From Micromonosporaceae bacterium (GTDB taxonomy: Bacteria > Actinomycetota > Actinomycetes > Mycobacteriales > Micromonosporaceae), in contig JADGHA010000092.1 in assembly GCA_019689695.1 (NCBI GenBank), positions 1-11,769 of the forward strand: a stretch of DNA of 11,769 nucleotides, in the 5' to 3' direction. Position 1 is the first letter of the stretch. Each line of letters begins with the position of its first letter. The position numbers and the translations under genes are program-made. Positions 1 through 6,315 of this stretch are shown here, piece after piece. The notes below the pieces were generated by a model. That model was not told the origin of the DNA and searched no databases. It worked only from the letters and a program-made list of their open reading frames with translations.

Positions 1-405
1 GGCCAGGCGGGTCCGGGTGGCGGCCCGACCGGGTCCTGGCATGCCGAGCCGGCGGGTGGGGTCGAGCGCGCGGTGGCTGCGGGCACGGGGGCCGTCAGCG
101 CCGCGTCGCTCAACCCGGCCGTGCGGGACGACGGGGCGTGCGCCGCTATCGAGGCCACCATCGCTCTGCACCGGGGCGACCGGGAGCTGGCCGCCGAGTG
201 GTTCACCGTGGCGGCATACGCGTTCACCGGAAAGCACGATCTGCGGGACGTGGCCGAGGCCTTGGTCGGCGTCGTCGCGAGTACGGACGATCCGGCCACC
301 AGGGCGCGGGCCCTGCGCTGGCTCGACGAGGTCTGCCGGAAGGGCGGGATCACCCTGATGCCCCACGAGCGCGAGCTGATCGCCGACGTCACCGACCAGG
401 ACTGA
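1..405 (+). CDS. C-terminal fragment of an unidentified protein with helical (TPR-like) repeats
   Basis: The reading frame is open from the first base of the window to a TGA at 403-405, so this is the 3' end of a longer gene whose start lies to the left. An internal GTG at 73 could act as a start, but no convincing ribosome site precedes it. The first ~25 codons encode a Gly/Pro-rich linker. From about base 118 the frame has strong G/C third positions and encodes Ala/Leu/Arg/Glu-rich amphipathic helices (AAEWFTVAAYAF, ALRWLDEVCRKGG). This resembles the helical repeat tail of large actinobacterial regulators (SARP/BTAD or LuxR-type with TPR ends). I do not recognise the family, and no DNA-binding or catalytic motif is present in the visible part. 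A hairpin 26 bp after the stop probably ends its transcript. Confidence 0.6.
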   Translation, partial: GQAGPGGGPTGSWHAEPAGGVERAVAAGTGAVSAASLNPAVRDDGACAAIEATIALHRGDRELAAEWFTVAAYAFTGKHDLRDVAEALVGVVASTDDPATRARALRWLDEVCRKGGITLMPHERELIADVTDQD

Positions 406-430
406 CCAAGAGCACTGCAGGAGCGAAGCG

Positions 431-458
431 GCCGGCCGCCGGCGGGCGGGTGGCCGGC
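431..458 (+). terminator. GC-rich hairpin after the first gene
   Basis: Bases 431-440 (GCCGGCCGCC) pair with 449-458 (GGTGGCCGGC) as a 10-bp stem with one G-U pair and an 8-base loop, 25 bases past the stop codon at 405. No T-run follows. This is common for actinobacterial hairpin terminators but lowers certainty. Confidence 0.5.
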
Positions 459-476
459 GCGAGCGGAAGCCCCCTT

Positions 477-494
477 GCCTCGTCTCGTCGAGGC
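477..494. terminator. Small hairpin in the convergent spacer
   Basis: GCCTCG (477-482) and CGAGGC (489-494) form a perfect 6-bp stem with a 6-base loop, midway between the rightward first gene and the leftward marR gene. There is no T-run on either side. It could help terminate either transcript, or it may be chance in GC-rich DNA. Confidence 0.25.
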
Positions 495-609
495 CCCTCG
501 TCAACTCCGCCCGCGCCGCTATCCCCCGCTGCCTCCCGCGCTGTGCCAGGTTAGCCAGTAGCTCCGGGCACTTTGGCGGCTTTGCCGGGTTGGTCGCTGC
601 GAAGCAGGC

Positions 610-633
610 ACTTCTGCCGGTACTTCTGCCGGT
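610..633. repeat. 12-bp perfect tandem duplication
   Basis: The 12-mer ACTTCTGCCGGT occurs twice head-to-tail at 610-621 and 622-633. It lies 13 bp beyond the stop of the marR gene, in non-coding DNA. It looks like a simple local duplication, and nothing suggests a function. Confidence 0.75.
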
Positions 634-645
634 ATCCAGCAGGTG

Positions 646-1122
646 TCAGCGGCGGGCCCCGGCGGTCGCCCCCGGCCGCAGGGCATCGCGGACCCTGCGC
701 AGGGCGGCGAGCAGCTCGTCGAGCTTCTCGGCGCAGAACTGGCCGGTGAACCACTGCTCGATCAGCTCCAAGTGACCGGGAAGCGTCTCTTCGAGGCGGG
801 TGACGCCGGCCTTGGTGAGCTGGGCGTAGGAGATGCGCCGGTCGGTCTCGCAGGCGTGCCGCACGACCAGGCCGTCCCGCTCGAGCCGGTCGACGACCCG
901 GGTCACCCCGCTGGTGGACAGCGCGGTCTGCGCGGCGAGGTCGGTCATCCGCAGCCGCTGGTCGGGGGACCGGGCCAGCCGGATCAGGACCTCGAACTCG
1001 ACCTGCGACAGGCCGTGCTCGGCGAACTGCACCGCGAAGCGCGCGGTCAGCGCGGACTGCGTCTCGAAGAGCAGCCCGACCGCGGTGATCCGCGGGTCGT
1101 CGAACATGTTCGTGGTCACCAC
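646..1122 (-). CDS. MarR-family winged helix-turn-helix transcriptional regulator
   Basis: The protein has 158 residues, typical for MarR repressors, which bind palindromic operators as dimers and release them on ligand or oxidant binding. The HTH lies at about residues 57-86 with recognition helix STSGVTRVVDRLERDGLV, followed by a wing with the family's DRR signature (residues 94-96) ending in QLT. The flanking N- and C-terminal helices would form the dimer interface. There are two cysteines, Cys91 at the wing base and Cys130 in the C-terminal dimer region, so redox sensing is possible but unproven. The start chosen is GTG 1122, with AAGGAA about 12 bases upstream; GTG 1119 or ATG 1107 are alternatives. 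It diverges from a YceI gene across 95 bp, so autoregulation and control of that gene are the natural inference. Confidence 0.93.
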   Translation of the reverse strand: MVTTNMFDDPRITAVGLLFETQSALTARFAVQFAEHGLSQVEFEVLIRLARSPDQRLRMTDLAAQTALSTSGVTRVVDRLERDGLVVRHACETDRRISYAQLTKAGVTRLEETLPGHLELIEQWFTGQFCAEKLDELLAALRRVRDALRPGATAGARR

Positions 1123-1138
1123 GTCAGGGTAGCATTCC

Positions 1139-1169
1139 TTGACACGCGGAATATTGCGTTGAGTATAGT
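1139..1169 (+). promoter_or_regulatory. Candidate promoter of the yceI-like gene (possibly bidirectional -10)
   Basis: A perfect TTGACA (-35) at 1139-1144 is followed after 19 bases by TATAGT (1164-1169, five of six matches to TATAAT). The 19-base spacer is longer than ideal. The element AGTATAGT is close to symmetric: the other strand reads TATACT at 1167-1162, which could act as the -10 for the divergent marR gene, with TTGATA (1187-1182) as a -35 at a short 14-base spacing. Both promoters therefore appear to overlap in this AT-richer patch. Confidence 0.5.
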
Positions 1170-1177
1170 TGTTCTCT

Positions 1178-1190
1178 CACTTATCAAGTG
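1178..1190. promoter_or_regulatory. Candidate MarR operator, 13-bp palindrome
   Basis: CACTT-ATC-AAGTG is a perfect inverted repeat with 5-bp arms and a 3-bp centre. It sits immediately downstream of the presumed -10/start site of the YceI gene and overlaps the possible -35 of marR. MarR proteins commonly bind such short palindromes with TTGA/TCAA half sites. Binding by the adjacent MarR protein is inferred from position. Confidence 0.5.
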
Positions 1191-1217
1191 GGCAACGACT
1201 TCAGGAGGAAGTGACTC

Positions 1218-1793
1218 ATGACCACGGTCGAGTCCCTCACCCGTGAGTGGAACGGCATCACCATCCCCACACCGGGCAAGTTCGTCCTTGACCCGGCCCA
1301 CTCCGAGGTGGCCTTCGTGGTGCGCCACCTCATGGTGAGCAAGGTGCGGGGCGTGTTCAAGGAGAAGTCCGCCGAGATCGTGATAGCCGAGGACCCGCTG
1401 GAGTCCACGGTCACCGCGACCATCCAGGCGGCCAGCGTCGACACGGGTGCGCCGGACCGGGACAACCACATCAAGACCGGGGACTTCCTTCTGGTCGAGG
1501 AGCACCCGGTGATCACCTTCGCCAGCAAGCGGATCACCGACGTGGACGGCGACACCTTCAAGGTGGTAGGCGACCTGACCATCCGCGGCGTCACCAGGGA
1601 GGTCGTGCTGGACGTCGAGTTCGGTGGCGTGGGCAAGAGCCCGTACGGCCACCAGGCGATCGGCTTCAGCGCCCGCACCGAGATCGACCGCGAGGAGTTC
1701 GGTGTGAACTTCAACGTGGCTCTCGAGACCGGCGGCGTGATGGTGAGCAAGAAGGTGAAGATCGAGATCGACGGCGAGGCGATCCGTCAGTAA
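1218..1793 (+). CDS. YceI-family protein (cytoplasmic, lipocalin-like isoprenoid-binding fold)
   Basis: The protein has 191 residues and full-length YceI signatures: FVLDPAHSEVAFVVRHLMVSK near residues 22-42, VDTGAPDRDNHIKTGDF at 75-90, FASKRITDV around 101-109, and the GDLTIRGVTREVVLDVEF strand pair at 118-135. YceI proteins form a lipocalin-like beta barrel that binds polyisoprenoid or other amphipathic ligands. This copy has no signal peptide, so it should be cytoplasmic, as is usual for actinobacterial members. The start is ATG 1218 with an excellent AGGAGG at 1203-1208, nine bases upstream. Pairing with a divergent MarR gene recalls inducible stress-responsive YceI units. A strong terminator follows directly, so the gene is monocistronic. 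The ligand cannot be read from the sequence. Confidence 0.95.
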   Translation: MTTVESLTREWNGITIPTPGKFVLDPAHSEVAFVVRHLMVSKVRGVFKEKSAEIVIAEDPLESTVTATIQAASVDTGAPDRDNHIKTGDFLLVEEHPVITFASKRITDVDGDTFKVVGDLTIRGVTREVVLDVEFGGVGKSPYGHQAIGFSARTEIDREEFGVNFNVALETGGVMVSKKVKIEIDGEAIRQ

Positions 1794-1809
1794 CACCAGG
1801 CGGCCGGAC

Positions 1810-1843
1810 AGGACTCCCCGACCGATGGCGGGGAGTCCTTTTG
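1810..1843 (+). terminator. Rho-independent terminator of the yceI-like gene
   Basis: AGGACTCCCCG (1810-1820) and CGGGGAGTCCT (1829-1839) form a perfect 11-bp stem with an 8-base loop, followed by a short T-run (TTTT then G). It lies 16 bases after the stop codon and is the clearest intrinsic terminator in the window. Confidence 0.9.
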
Positions 1844-2011
1844 TTCACTGATATCCCCCGAATGGCCGACTGTCCGGATGGCACACTGGACTCATAGCTG
1901 TGGATCGCTCACCCAGCGCTGAGTCTTGTCTGGTTTGTCCCTGGCCCGTAGTGGCTTGCACTCTTAACGTAAGTGGCGCAGACCGTGGTGTTCGCCCGGG
2001 AGGGACTCCTG

Positions 2012-3493
2012 ATGGGCCAGGACGTTTCGCAGTCCGCGTTCTCCCGGGAGGACCGGGCGCGATACCGGCGCAAGGTGCGTCGATGCCTGGACGTCTTCGC
2101 TCTCATGCTGGACGAGTTCCGGTTCGACGCGGACCGGCCGATGACCGGGCTGGAGATCGAGCTGAGCCTGGTCGGCTCGGACCAGCAGCCGGCGATGCGC
2201 AACGCGGAGGTGCTCAGCCTGCTCGCCGACCCTGCCTTCCAGACCGAGCTCGGGCTGTTCAACCTGGAGCTCAACGCCCGCCCCCGGCTGATCGAGGGGG
2301 AGGGCCTGGCCGACTACGAGCAGGAGCTGCAGGCCAGTCTCGCCCACGCCGACGAGCGGGCGGCCAAGGCCGACGCCGGCATCGTCCTGATCGGGATCCT
2401 GCCCACCCTCACCCACCAGCACGCGGTGCTGGAGAACCTGTCCGCGGACTCCCGCTACCGCGTGCTCAACGAGCAGATGGTCGGCGCGCGCGGCGAGGAC
2501 TTCGAGCTGGACATCCGCGGCGCCGAACGCCTGCAGGCCAGCACCGACTCGATCGCGCCGGAGTCGGCCGGCACCAGCGTCCAGTTCCACCTGCAGGTCG
2601 CCCCGGAGACCTTCGCCTGCTACTGGAACGCCTCGCAGGCGATCGCCGCGGTGCAGGTCGCCCTCGGCGCCAACTCGCCTTACCTGTTCGGCCGGCAGCT
2701 GTGGGCGGAGACCCGCATCGCCCTGTTCGAGCAGGCCACCGACACCCGGCCGGACGAGCTCAAGGCCCAGGGGGTACGCCCGCGGGTGTGGTTCGGCGAG
2801 CGGTGGATCACGTCGATCTTCGATCTGTTCGAGGAGAACGTCCGGTATTTCCCGGCGTTGCTGCCGATCTGCGAGGACGAGGACCCGGTGGAGGCCCTGC
2901 GCGCCGGGAAGGTGCCCCGCCTGAGTGAGCTGCGGCTGCACAACGGCACCGTCTACCGGTGGAACCGGCCGGTGTACGACGTGATGGACGGCCGGCCACA
3001 CCTGAGGGTGGAGAACCGGGTGATGCCGGCCGGGCCCACCGTGCAGGACATGCTCGCCAACGGCGCCTTCTACTTCGGGCTCGCCCGCGAGCTGGCCGAG
3101 GCGGACCGTCCGGTCTGGACACAGCTGACCTTCAGCGCGGCCGAGGAGAACTTCTACGGCGCGGCCCGGCAAGGCATCAACGCCACCCTCTACTGGCCGC
3201 GGCTGGGCGACGTGCCCGTGGTCGAGCTGGTCCTGGACCGACTGCTGCCCAAGGCGTACGACGGCCTGGACCGGTTCGGCGTCGCCCCGCACATCCGCGA
3301 CCGGCTGCTCGGCATCATCGAGCAGCGCTGCCGCACCGGCCAGAACGGCGCGGTCTGGCAGGTGCGGGCGGTGACCGCGGCCGAGCGGAACCGCGGGCTG
3401 GACCGAGCCGCCGCGCTACGGCACATGCTGCGCCGGTACATCGAGCTGCAGCGCGCCAACGAGCCGGTGCACACCTGGCCGGTGGAAGACTGA
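2012..3493 (+). CDS. Glutamate-cysteine ligase-like (GCS2-type) carboxylate-amine ligase
   Basis: The protein has 493 residues and resembles the glutamate-cysteine ligase/carboxylate-amine ligase superfamily, which joins an amino-acid carboxylate to an amine using ATP and Mg2+. Visible signatures are the metal-binding strand GLEIELSLVG (Glu48, Glu50), FNLELNARP (residues 83-91, Glu86), the TSVQFHLQV strand (188-196) and the PHLRVENRVMP segment (329-339), which fits an active-site Arg/Glu strand. No signal peptide or membrane segment is seen, so it is cytosolic. ATG 2012 is chosen because GGGAGGGA lies at a normal distance upstream; a GTG at 1973 in frame lacks one. Actinobacteria generally make mycothiol rather than glutathione, so the true substrate is uncertain. 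It is not in an ergothioneine cluster, which argues against EgtA. It ends 2 bp from the stop of the convergent membrane gene. Confidence 0.85.
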   Translation: MGQDVSQSAFSREDRARYRRKVRRCLDVFALMLDEFRFDADRPMTGLEIELSLVGSDQQPAMRNAEVLSLLADPAFQTELGLFNLELNARPRLIEGEGLADYEQELQASLAHADERAAKADAGIVLIGILPTLTHQHAVLENLSADSRYRVLNEQMVGARGEDFELDIRGAERLQASTDSIAPESAGTSVQFHLQVAPETFACYWNASQAIAAVQVALGANSPYLFGRQLWAETRIALFEQATDTRPDELKAQGVRPRVWFGERWITSIFDLFEENVRYFPALLPICEDEDPVEALRAGKVPRLSELRLHNGTVYRWNRPVYDVMDGRPHLRVENRVMPAGPTVQDMLANGAFYFGLARELAEADRPVWTQLTFSAAEENFYGAARQGINATLYWPRLGDVPVVELVLDRLLPKAYDGLDRFGVAPHIRDRLLGIIEQRCRTGQNGAVWQVRAVTAAERNRGLDRAAALRHMLRRYIELQRANEPVHTWPVED

Positions 3494-3495
3494 CT

Positions 3496-4563
3496 TCAGT
3501 CGACGCTCGCGCGGCCCCGGGCGGCCTCAGGCTGCTCGTCGGGCCGCTCGGCCGGCCCCGCGGGCAGCTGCGGCGGGTACCCGTCCGCGACCGGCGGGGC
3601 CTGGCCACCGCCGGCTCCGCCGGGCTGCGGGCGGCCCGGCGGGCCGAGCGCCGACACCAGCACCGAGCCGGCCAGGCCGGCGATCACCGCGTACGGCGCG
3701 ATCAGGTACGCGGAGAACTGTTCGGCACGGGCACCGGTCAGCCGCGGGGTGGCGAGGAAGTACGCCGCGGCGACCAGCAGTGGGCCGACCGCGCCGGACA
3801 CCGCGACACCCACCCGGCTGTCCTCCCGCCGCGCCGCCGGCAAGGCCGCCACGACCCCGATCACCAGGGCGGCGACGAGCGAGAGCAGCATGCCGGGCAC
3901 GTAGAGGTTGCGCAGCCACGGCCCGTCCGAGGTGAAGTCCCAGACACCGAGCTGGGCGCTGCTCAGGCCGCGACCGACCAGCACGCCGTGCACCACGGCG
4001 ACCACGGCGAGCAGCCACAGCCAGCTCACCGTGATGATGACGTTGGCCGCCACCGCTGCCGAGGAGAGCGCCCCGAAGGCCACCGCCAGCCCGGCGATCA
4101 CGCCGACTACCGCGTACCCTGCGGCGATGGTCTGCGGGGCGAAGCTGTCCGCCCGCTCGGCGGCGCGGGCCGGCACGGCGACCAGGGCGACGGTGAGTGC
4201 GCCGCCGATCGCCGCGGCCATCGCCAGGGCGAGCCGCCACAGCGCGGTGGCGAAGGTGCCTGGCCCGGCGGCGCCCGCGATGACTTCCCCGCCCCCCTCC
4301 CGTCCGGGCCCACCTGTGGTGACCTCCGGGCCGGGCGAGCCGGCGAGCCGGTCAGCGCAGTATGCCCCGGCGACCACGGAGGTGGCCGCGATCCAGGTGG
4401 CCCAGGCCAGGCTCGCCACCCAGGCCGACTCGCCGTCGGGTGCGGAGGCGGGTATCCACGTGATGATGCCTAGCCCGTAGCCCAGTCCCAGCTGCGCGGC
4501 GCTCGCACCCGCAGCCACCCCGACCGCCGTCGCGATCGACACTCCCCAGCCTCGTGTGGCCAT
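3496..4563 (-). CDS. Unidentified polytopic membrane protein, about 8 TM segments with Pro/Gly-rich tail
   Basis: The protein has 355 residues and I do not recognise a named family. Hydrophobic stretches suggest about eight transmembrane helices, near residues 8-36, 47-69, 105-130, 144-165, 170-196, 222-243, 252-271 and 285-306. A Gly-rich loop runs over residues 75-104 and a disordered Pro/Gly/Glu-rich tail over 307-355. The conserved-looking N-terminus (MATRGWGVSIATAVGVAAG) and ATG 4563 were preferred over an in-frame extension to 4659, which is Arg/Gly/Ser-rich and would run into the inverted repeat upstream. No transporter or enzyme motif is evident. It is divergent from the first PASTA gene across a 135-bp spacer and convergent with the ligase gene with only 2 bp between stops, so the two transcripts probably overlap at their 3' ends. 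Confidence 0.8.
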   Translation of the reverse strand: MATRGWGVSIATAVGVAAGASAAQLGLGYGLGIITWIPASAPDGESAWVASLAWATWIAATSVVAGAYCADRLAGSPGPEVTTGGPGREGGGEVIAGAAGPGTFATALWRLALAMAAAIGGALTVALVAVPARAAERADSFAPQTIAAGYAVVGVIAGLAVAFGALSSAAVAANVIITVSWLWLLAVVAVVHGVLVGRGLSSAQLGVWDFTSDGPWLRNLYVPGMLLSLVAALVIGVVAALPAARREDSRVGVAVSGAVGPLLVAAAYFLATPRLTGARAEQFSAYLIAPYAVIAGLAGSVLVSALGPPGRPQPGGAGGGQAPPVADGYPPQLPAGPAERPDEQPEAARGRASVD

Positions 4564-4632
4564 GCGGGGCACTGTAGCCTCCGACTGCCAACCGCACGAT
4601 CTGGCGGACCGACCTTCGCCAGAAGAACCACC

Positions 4633-4680
4633 CTGCCTCGTCTTGCCCGCCGGCAACACACTCCGGTTGAGACGAGGCAG
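4633..4680. promoter_or_regulatory. Perfect 11-bp inverted repeat with a nested hairpin between divergent genes
   Basis: CTGCCTCGTCT (4633-4643) is exactly complementary to AGACGAGGCAG (4670-4680). A second smaller hairpin, TTGCC (4643-4647)/GGCAA (4652-4656), lies inside. The structure ends 18 bp before the ATG of the first PASTA gene and 70 bp upstream of the membrane-protein gene. It may be a regulator site or a leader-RNA structure. It is not followed by a T-run and lies upstream of both genes, so a terminator is less likely. Confidence 0.45.
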
Positions 4681-4698
4681 ACGAAAGGCCGCGACACC

Positions 4699-5367
4699 AT
4701 GACGGACGTGTGGATCGACGGCGAGCCCGGGCCGCCGCGGCGGTCGAGGCTTCGGGTGCTGGCCGGGACCGGCGCGGCGGTGATCGTCCTCGCCGCGGTC
4801 GGCGCTACCGGCGGCTGGCTGCTGGGCCGCGCCGACCGGGACAACCAGGCCGCGGCCGGCGCCGGCTCCTCGCCGCCGGGCCGCCTGCTCTCGCCGTCAC
4901 CGGCCTTCTCGTCGCCGGCCTCTGAGGTGCCGTCCTACGCTGAGCCCAGCCAGTCGGAGCCGGACGTCCCCAGCGCAGGCGGCTTCCCCCTGCCGAACGT
5001 GGTCGGCACCGACTTCGTCGAGGCCCGCCAGCGCCTCCGCGAGCTCAGGCTGGGTGTGCAGGTGGAGTTCGACGGCGACGGGGATGGCCGCACCGTCCAG
5101 CGCACGCGGCCGGCTCCCGGCCATGAGGTCCACCCCGGCATCACGGTCAGGCTGCAGGTCCAAGGCGAACCACCGACCCTCCAGGTGCCGCGGTTGGTCG
5201 GCATGTCCTGCCTGGAAGCGGGCCGCCTGGCGGCCGACAGCGGGCTCGTCCCGCGATACAAGCCCCGGAAGGTGGGGCGGGTGACGCGGCAGGACCCGCG
5301 GCCGTACGCCACCGCGCGCTGGAACGACAAAGTCACGCTGGTCTGCGAGGGTTGGCTGACCGACTGA
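4699..5367 (+). CDS. Single-pass membrane protein with two extracytoplasmic PASTA domains
   Basis: The protein has 222 residues. A short Arg-containing cytoplasmic N-terminus is followed by one transmembrane helix (about 18-43), which predicts N-in/C-out topology. A Ser/Pro/Glu-rich linker (about 50-94) leads to two tandem PASTA domains: about 96-155 (starting FPLPNVVGTDFVEARQRL) and about 161-217 (starting LQVPRLVGMSCLEAGRLA). PASTA domains bind peptidoglycan fragments or mediate clustering in PknB-type kinases and some PBPs, but no kinase or transpeptidase domain is present here. The second PASTA has two cysteines (171 and 216) that could form a disulfide outside the cell. The start is ATG 4699 with GAAAGG 11 bases upstream. 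A second PASTA gene follows after 72 bp, probably co-transcribed. Confidence 0.9.
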   Translation: MTDVWIDGEPGPPRRSRLRVLAGTGAAVIVLAAVGATGGWLLGRADRDNQAAAGAGSSPPGRLLSPSPAFSSPASEVPSYAEPSQSEPDVPSAGGFPLPNVVGTDFVEARQRLRELRLGVQVEFDGDGDGRTVQRTRPAPGHEVHPGITVRLQVQGEPPTLQVPRLVGMSCLEAGRLAADSGLVPRYKPRKVGRVTRQDPRPYATARWNDKVTLVCEGWLTD

Positions 5368-5439
5368 GGCGCCGGTCGTCTGGGCCGGCGGATATTCGTG
5401 CACGTACCGGGTACCGAGGCGTGGGAGGACCAGCGCGCG

Positions 5440-6216
5440 ATGGCCGACGACCAGCAGTCACCGGACCAGCCCCGGGGCCCGGCCGACGGGCGTGACGCCA
5501 CCGGGGCGGACGAGACGCGCCAGATGCCGGCGGACCGCGGCGACGAGACCCGTGAGATGCTGCGGGGCGAGGAAACCGGTGTGCGACCCGCCTCCGGACC
5601 GCCACAGGGTGGTGACACTGCCGTACAGCCGAGGGCCGCGTCGTGGTCGGGGCGCGCGGGCGTACCTCCACCGGAGGCTTTCGCGGTGCGCGAGGCCGTT
5701 CCAGTGGACGAGGAGCCGGACCGCCGGCCCTGGTTGCTGCCGATGGTGCTTGCCATCCTCGCGCTGCTGCTGCTCGCCATTCTGGGCATCGGGCTGTGGC
5801 TGATTCTGCGCGCGGACGACAGCCCCGGCCCGGCCACACCCGTCACGCCCGCGGTCACCACGTCTGCCACGCCGGCCGCGCCCAGCCCGACCACGCCCGG
5901 TACGCCGAGCCTCGTCACCACCGCTCCGGCAAGCCCGACCGCGGCTGCCCAGGTCGTCGTCCCGCGGCTGATCGGCGTCGACACGGAGGCGGCACAGTCC
6001 ACGCTGGAGCAGTTGGGGCTGGCGTACCGCCTGATCCCCCGCGCCGACCCGGTGGCCCGGCCGGGCACCGTGCTGGAGACCGACCCGGCCGAGGGGTCGG
6101 TGGTGCCGGTGGGCACTCAGGTCGTCCTCGTCGTCGCCGCCGCGCCACCCTCACCGGCGCCGACCTCGCCCGCCCTGCCCTCGCCGGTCCGGCCGTCGCT
6201 CTCCCCGTCCCGGTGA
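5440..6216 (+). CDS. Single-pass membrane protein with one C-terminal PASTA domain and acidic-Thr cytoplasmic tail
   Basis: The protein has 258 residues. The cytoplasmic N-terminal ~97 residues are charged and disordered and contain a twin motif, DETRQM (24-29) and DETREM (35-40), then EET (44-46). A transmembrane helix spans about 98-123 (LLPMVLAILALLLLAILGIG), followed by a Pro/Thr/Ala linker (128-170), one PASTA domain (about 171-232, VVVPRLIGVDTEAAQSTLEQLG) and a Pro/Ser tail. Start ATG 5440 is chosen because GGGAGG lies 11 bases upstream; a GTG at 5398 lacks a ribosome site. An 11-bp palindrome (GTACC-G-GGTAC, 5404-5414) precedes the start. By analogy with PknB-family juxtamembrane sites, the tail threonines may be kinase targets; that is inference. 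No enzymatic domain is present. Confidence 0.88.
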   Translation: MADDQQSPDQPRGPADGRDATGADETRQMPADRGDETREMLRGEETGVRPASGPPQGGDTAVQPRAASWSGRAGVPPPEAFAVREAVPVDEEPDRRPWLLPMVLAILALLLLAILGIGLWLILRADDSPGPATPVTPAVTTSATPAAPSPTTPGTPSLVTTAPASPTAAAQVVVPRLIGVDTEAAQSTLEQLGLAYRLIPRADPVARPGTVLETDPAEGSVVPVGTQVVLVVAAAPPSPAPTSPALPSPVRPSLSPSR

Positions 6217-6228
6217 GTGGGCGTTCTC

Positions 6229-6246
6229 CCGCCGCGACAGCGGTGG
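6229..6246 (+). terminator. Hairpin after the PASTA gene pair
   Basis: CCGCCGC (6229-6235) and GCGGTGG (6240-6246) form a 7-bp stem (one G-U pair) with a GACA tetraloop, 12 bases past the stop at 6216. No T-run follows. It may separate the PASTA unit from the DUF397 gene. Confidence 0.35.
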
Positions 6247-6315
6247 TGTGATGTACTCGGGCACCGGTATGCGAGTTCCCGCTTCGCCGCTCGAAGGGTT
6301 GGCAAAGGAGCCAAA

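Noticed and set aside
476..485. TGCCTCGTCT also occurs at 4634-4643 within the inverted repeat, suggesting a shared regulatory element
   Set aside because: A single 10-base match is expected by chance many times over in 11.8 kb of GC-rich DNA, and the 476 copy lies between convergent gene ends, not at a promoter.
1889..1925. Interrupted hairpin (GACTC/GAGTC with inner CGCT/AGCG) in the leader before the ligase gene
   Set aside because: Arms are only 5 and 4 bp with large bulges, and no riboswitch-like conserved core is visible. Not enough to call a regulatory RNA.
1956..1963. TTGCACTC upstream of the ligase gene, resembling a CIRCE/HrcA half-site
   Set aside because: There is no matching GAGTGC-type second arm at the required spacing, and the gene is not a chaperone gene.
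1964..3292. Long minus-strand open frame (442 codons) opposite the ligase gene
   Set aside because: It is the antisense shadow of a well-supported gene. The translation is rich in Gly/Val/Arg/Leu/Gln/His with no domain signature, as expected from high-GC antisense frames.
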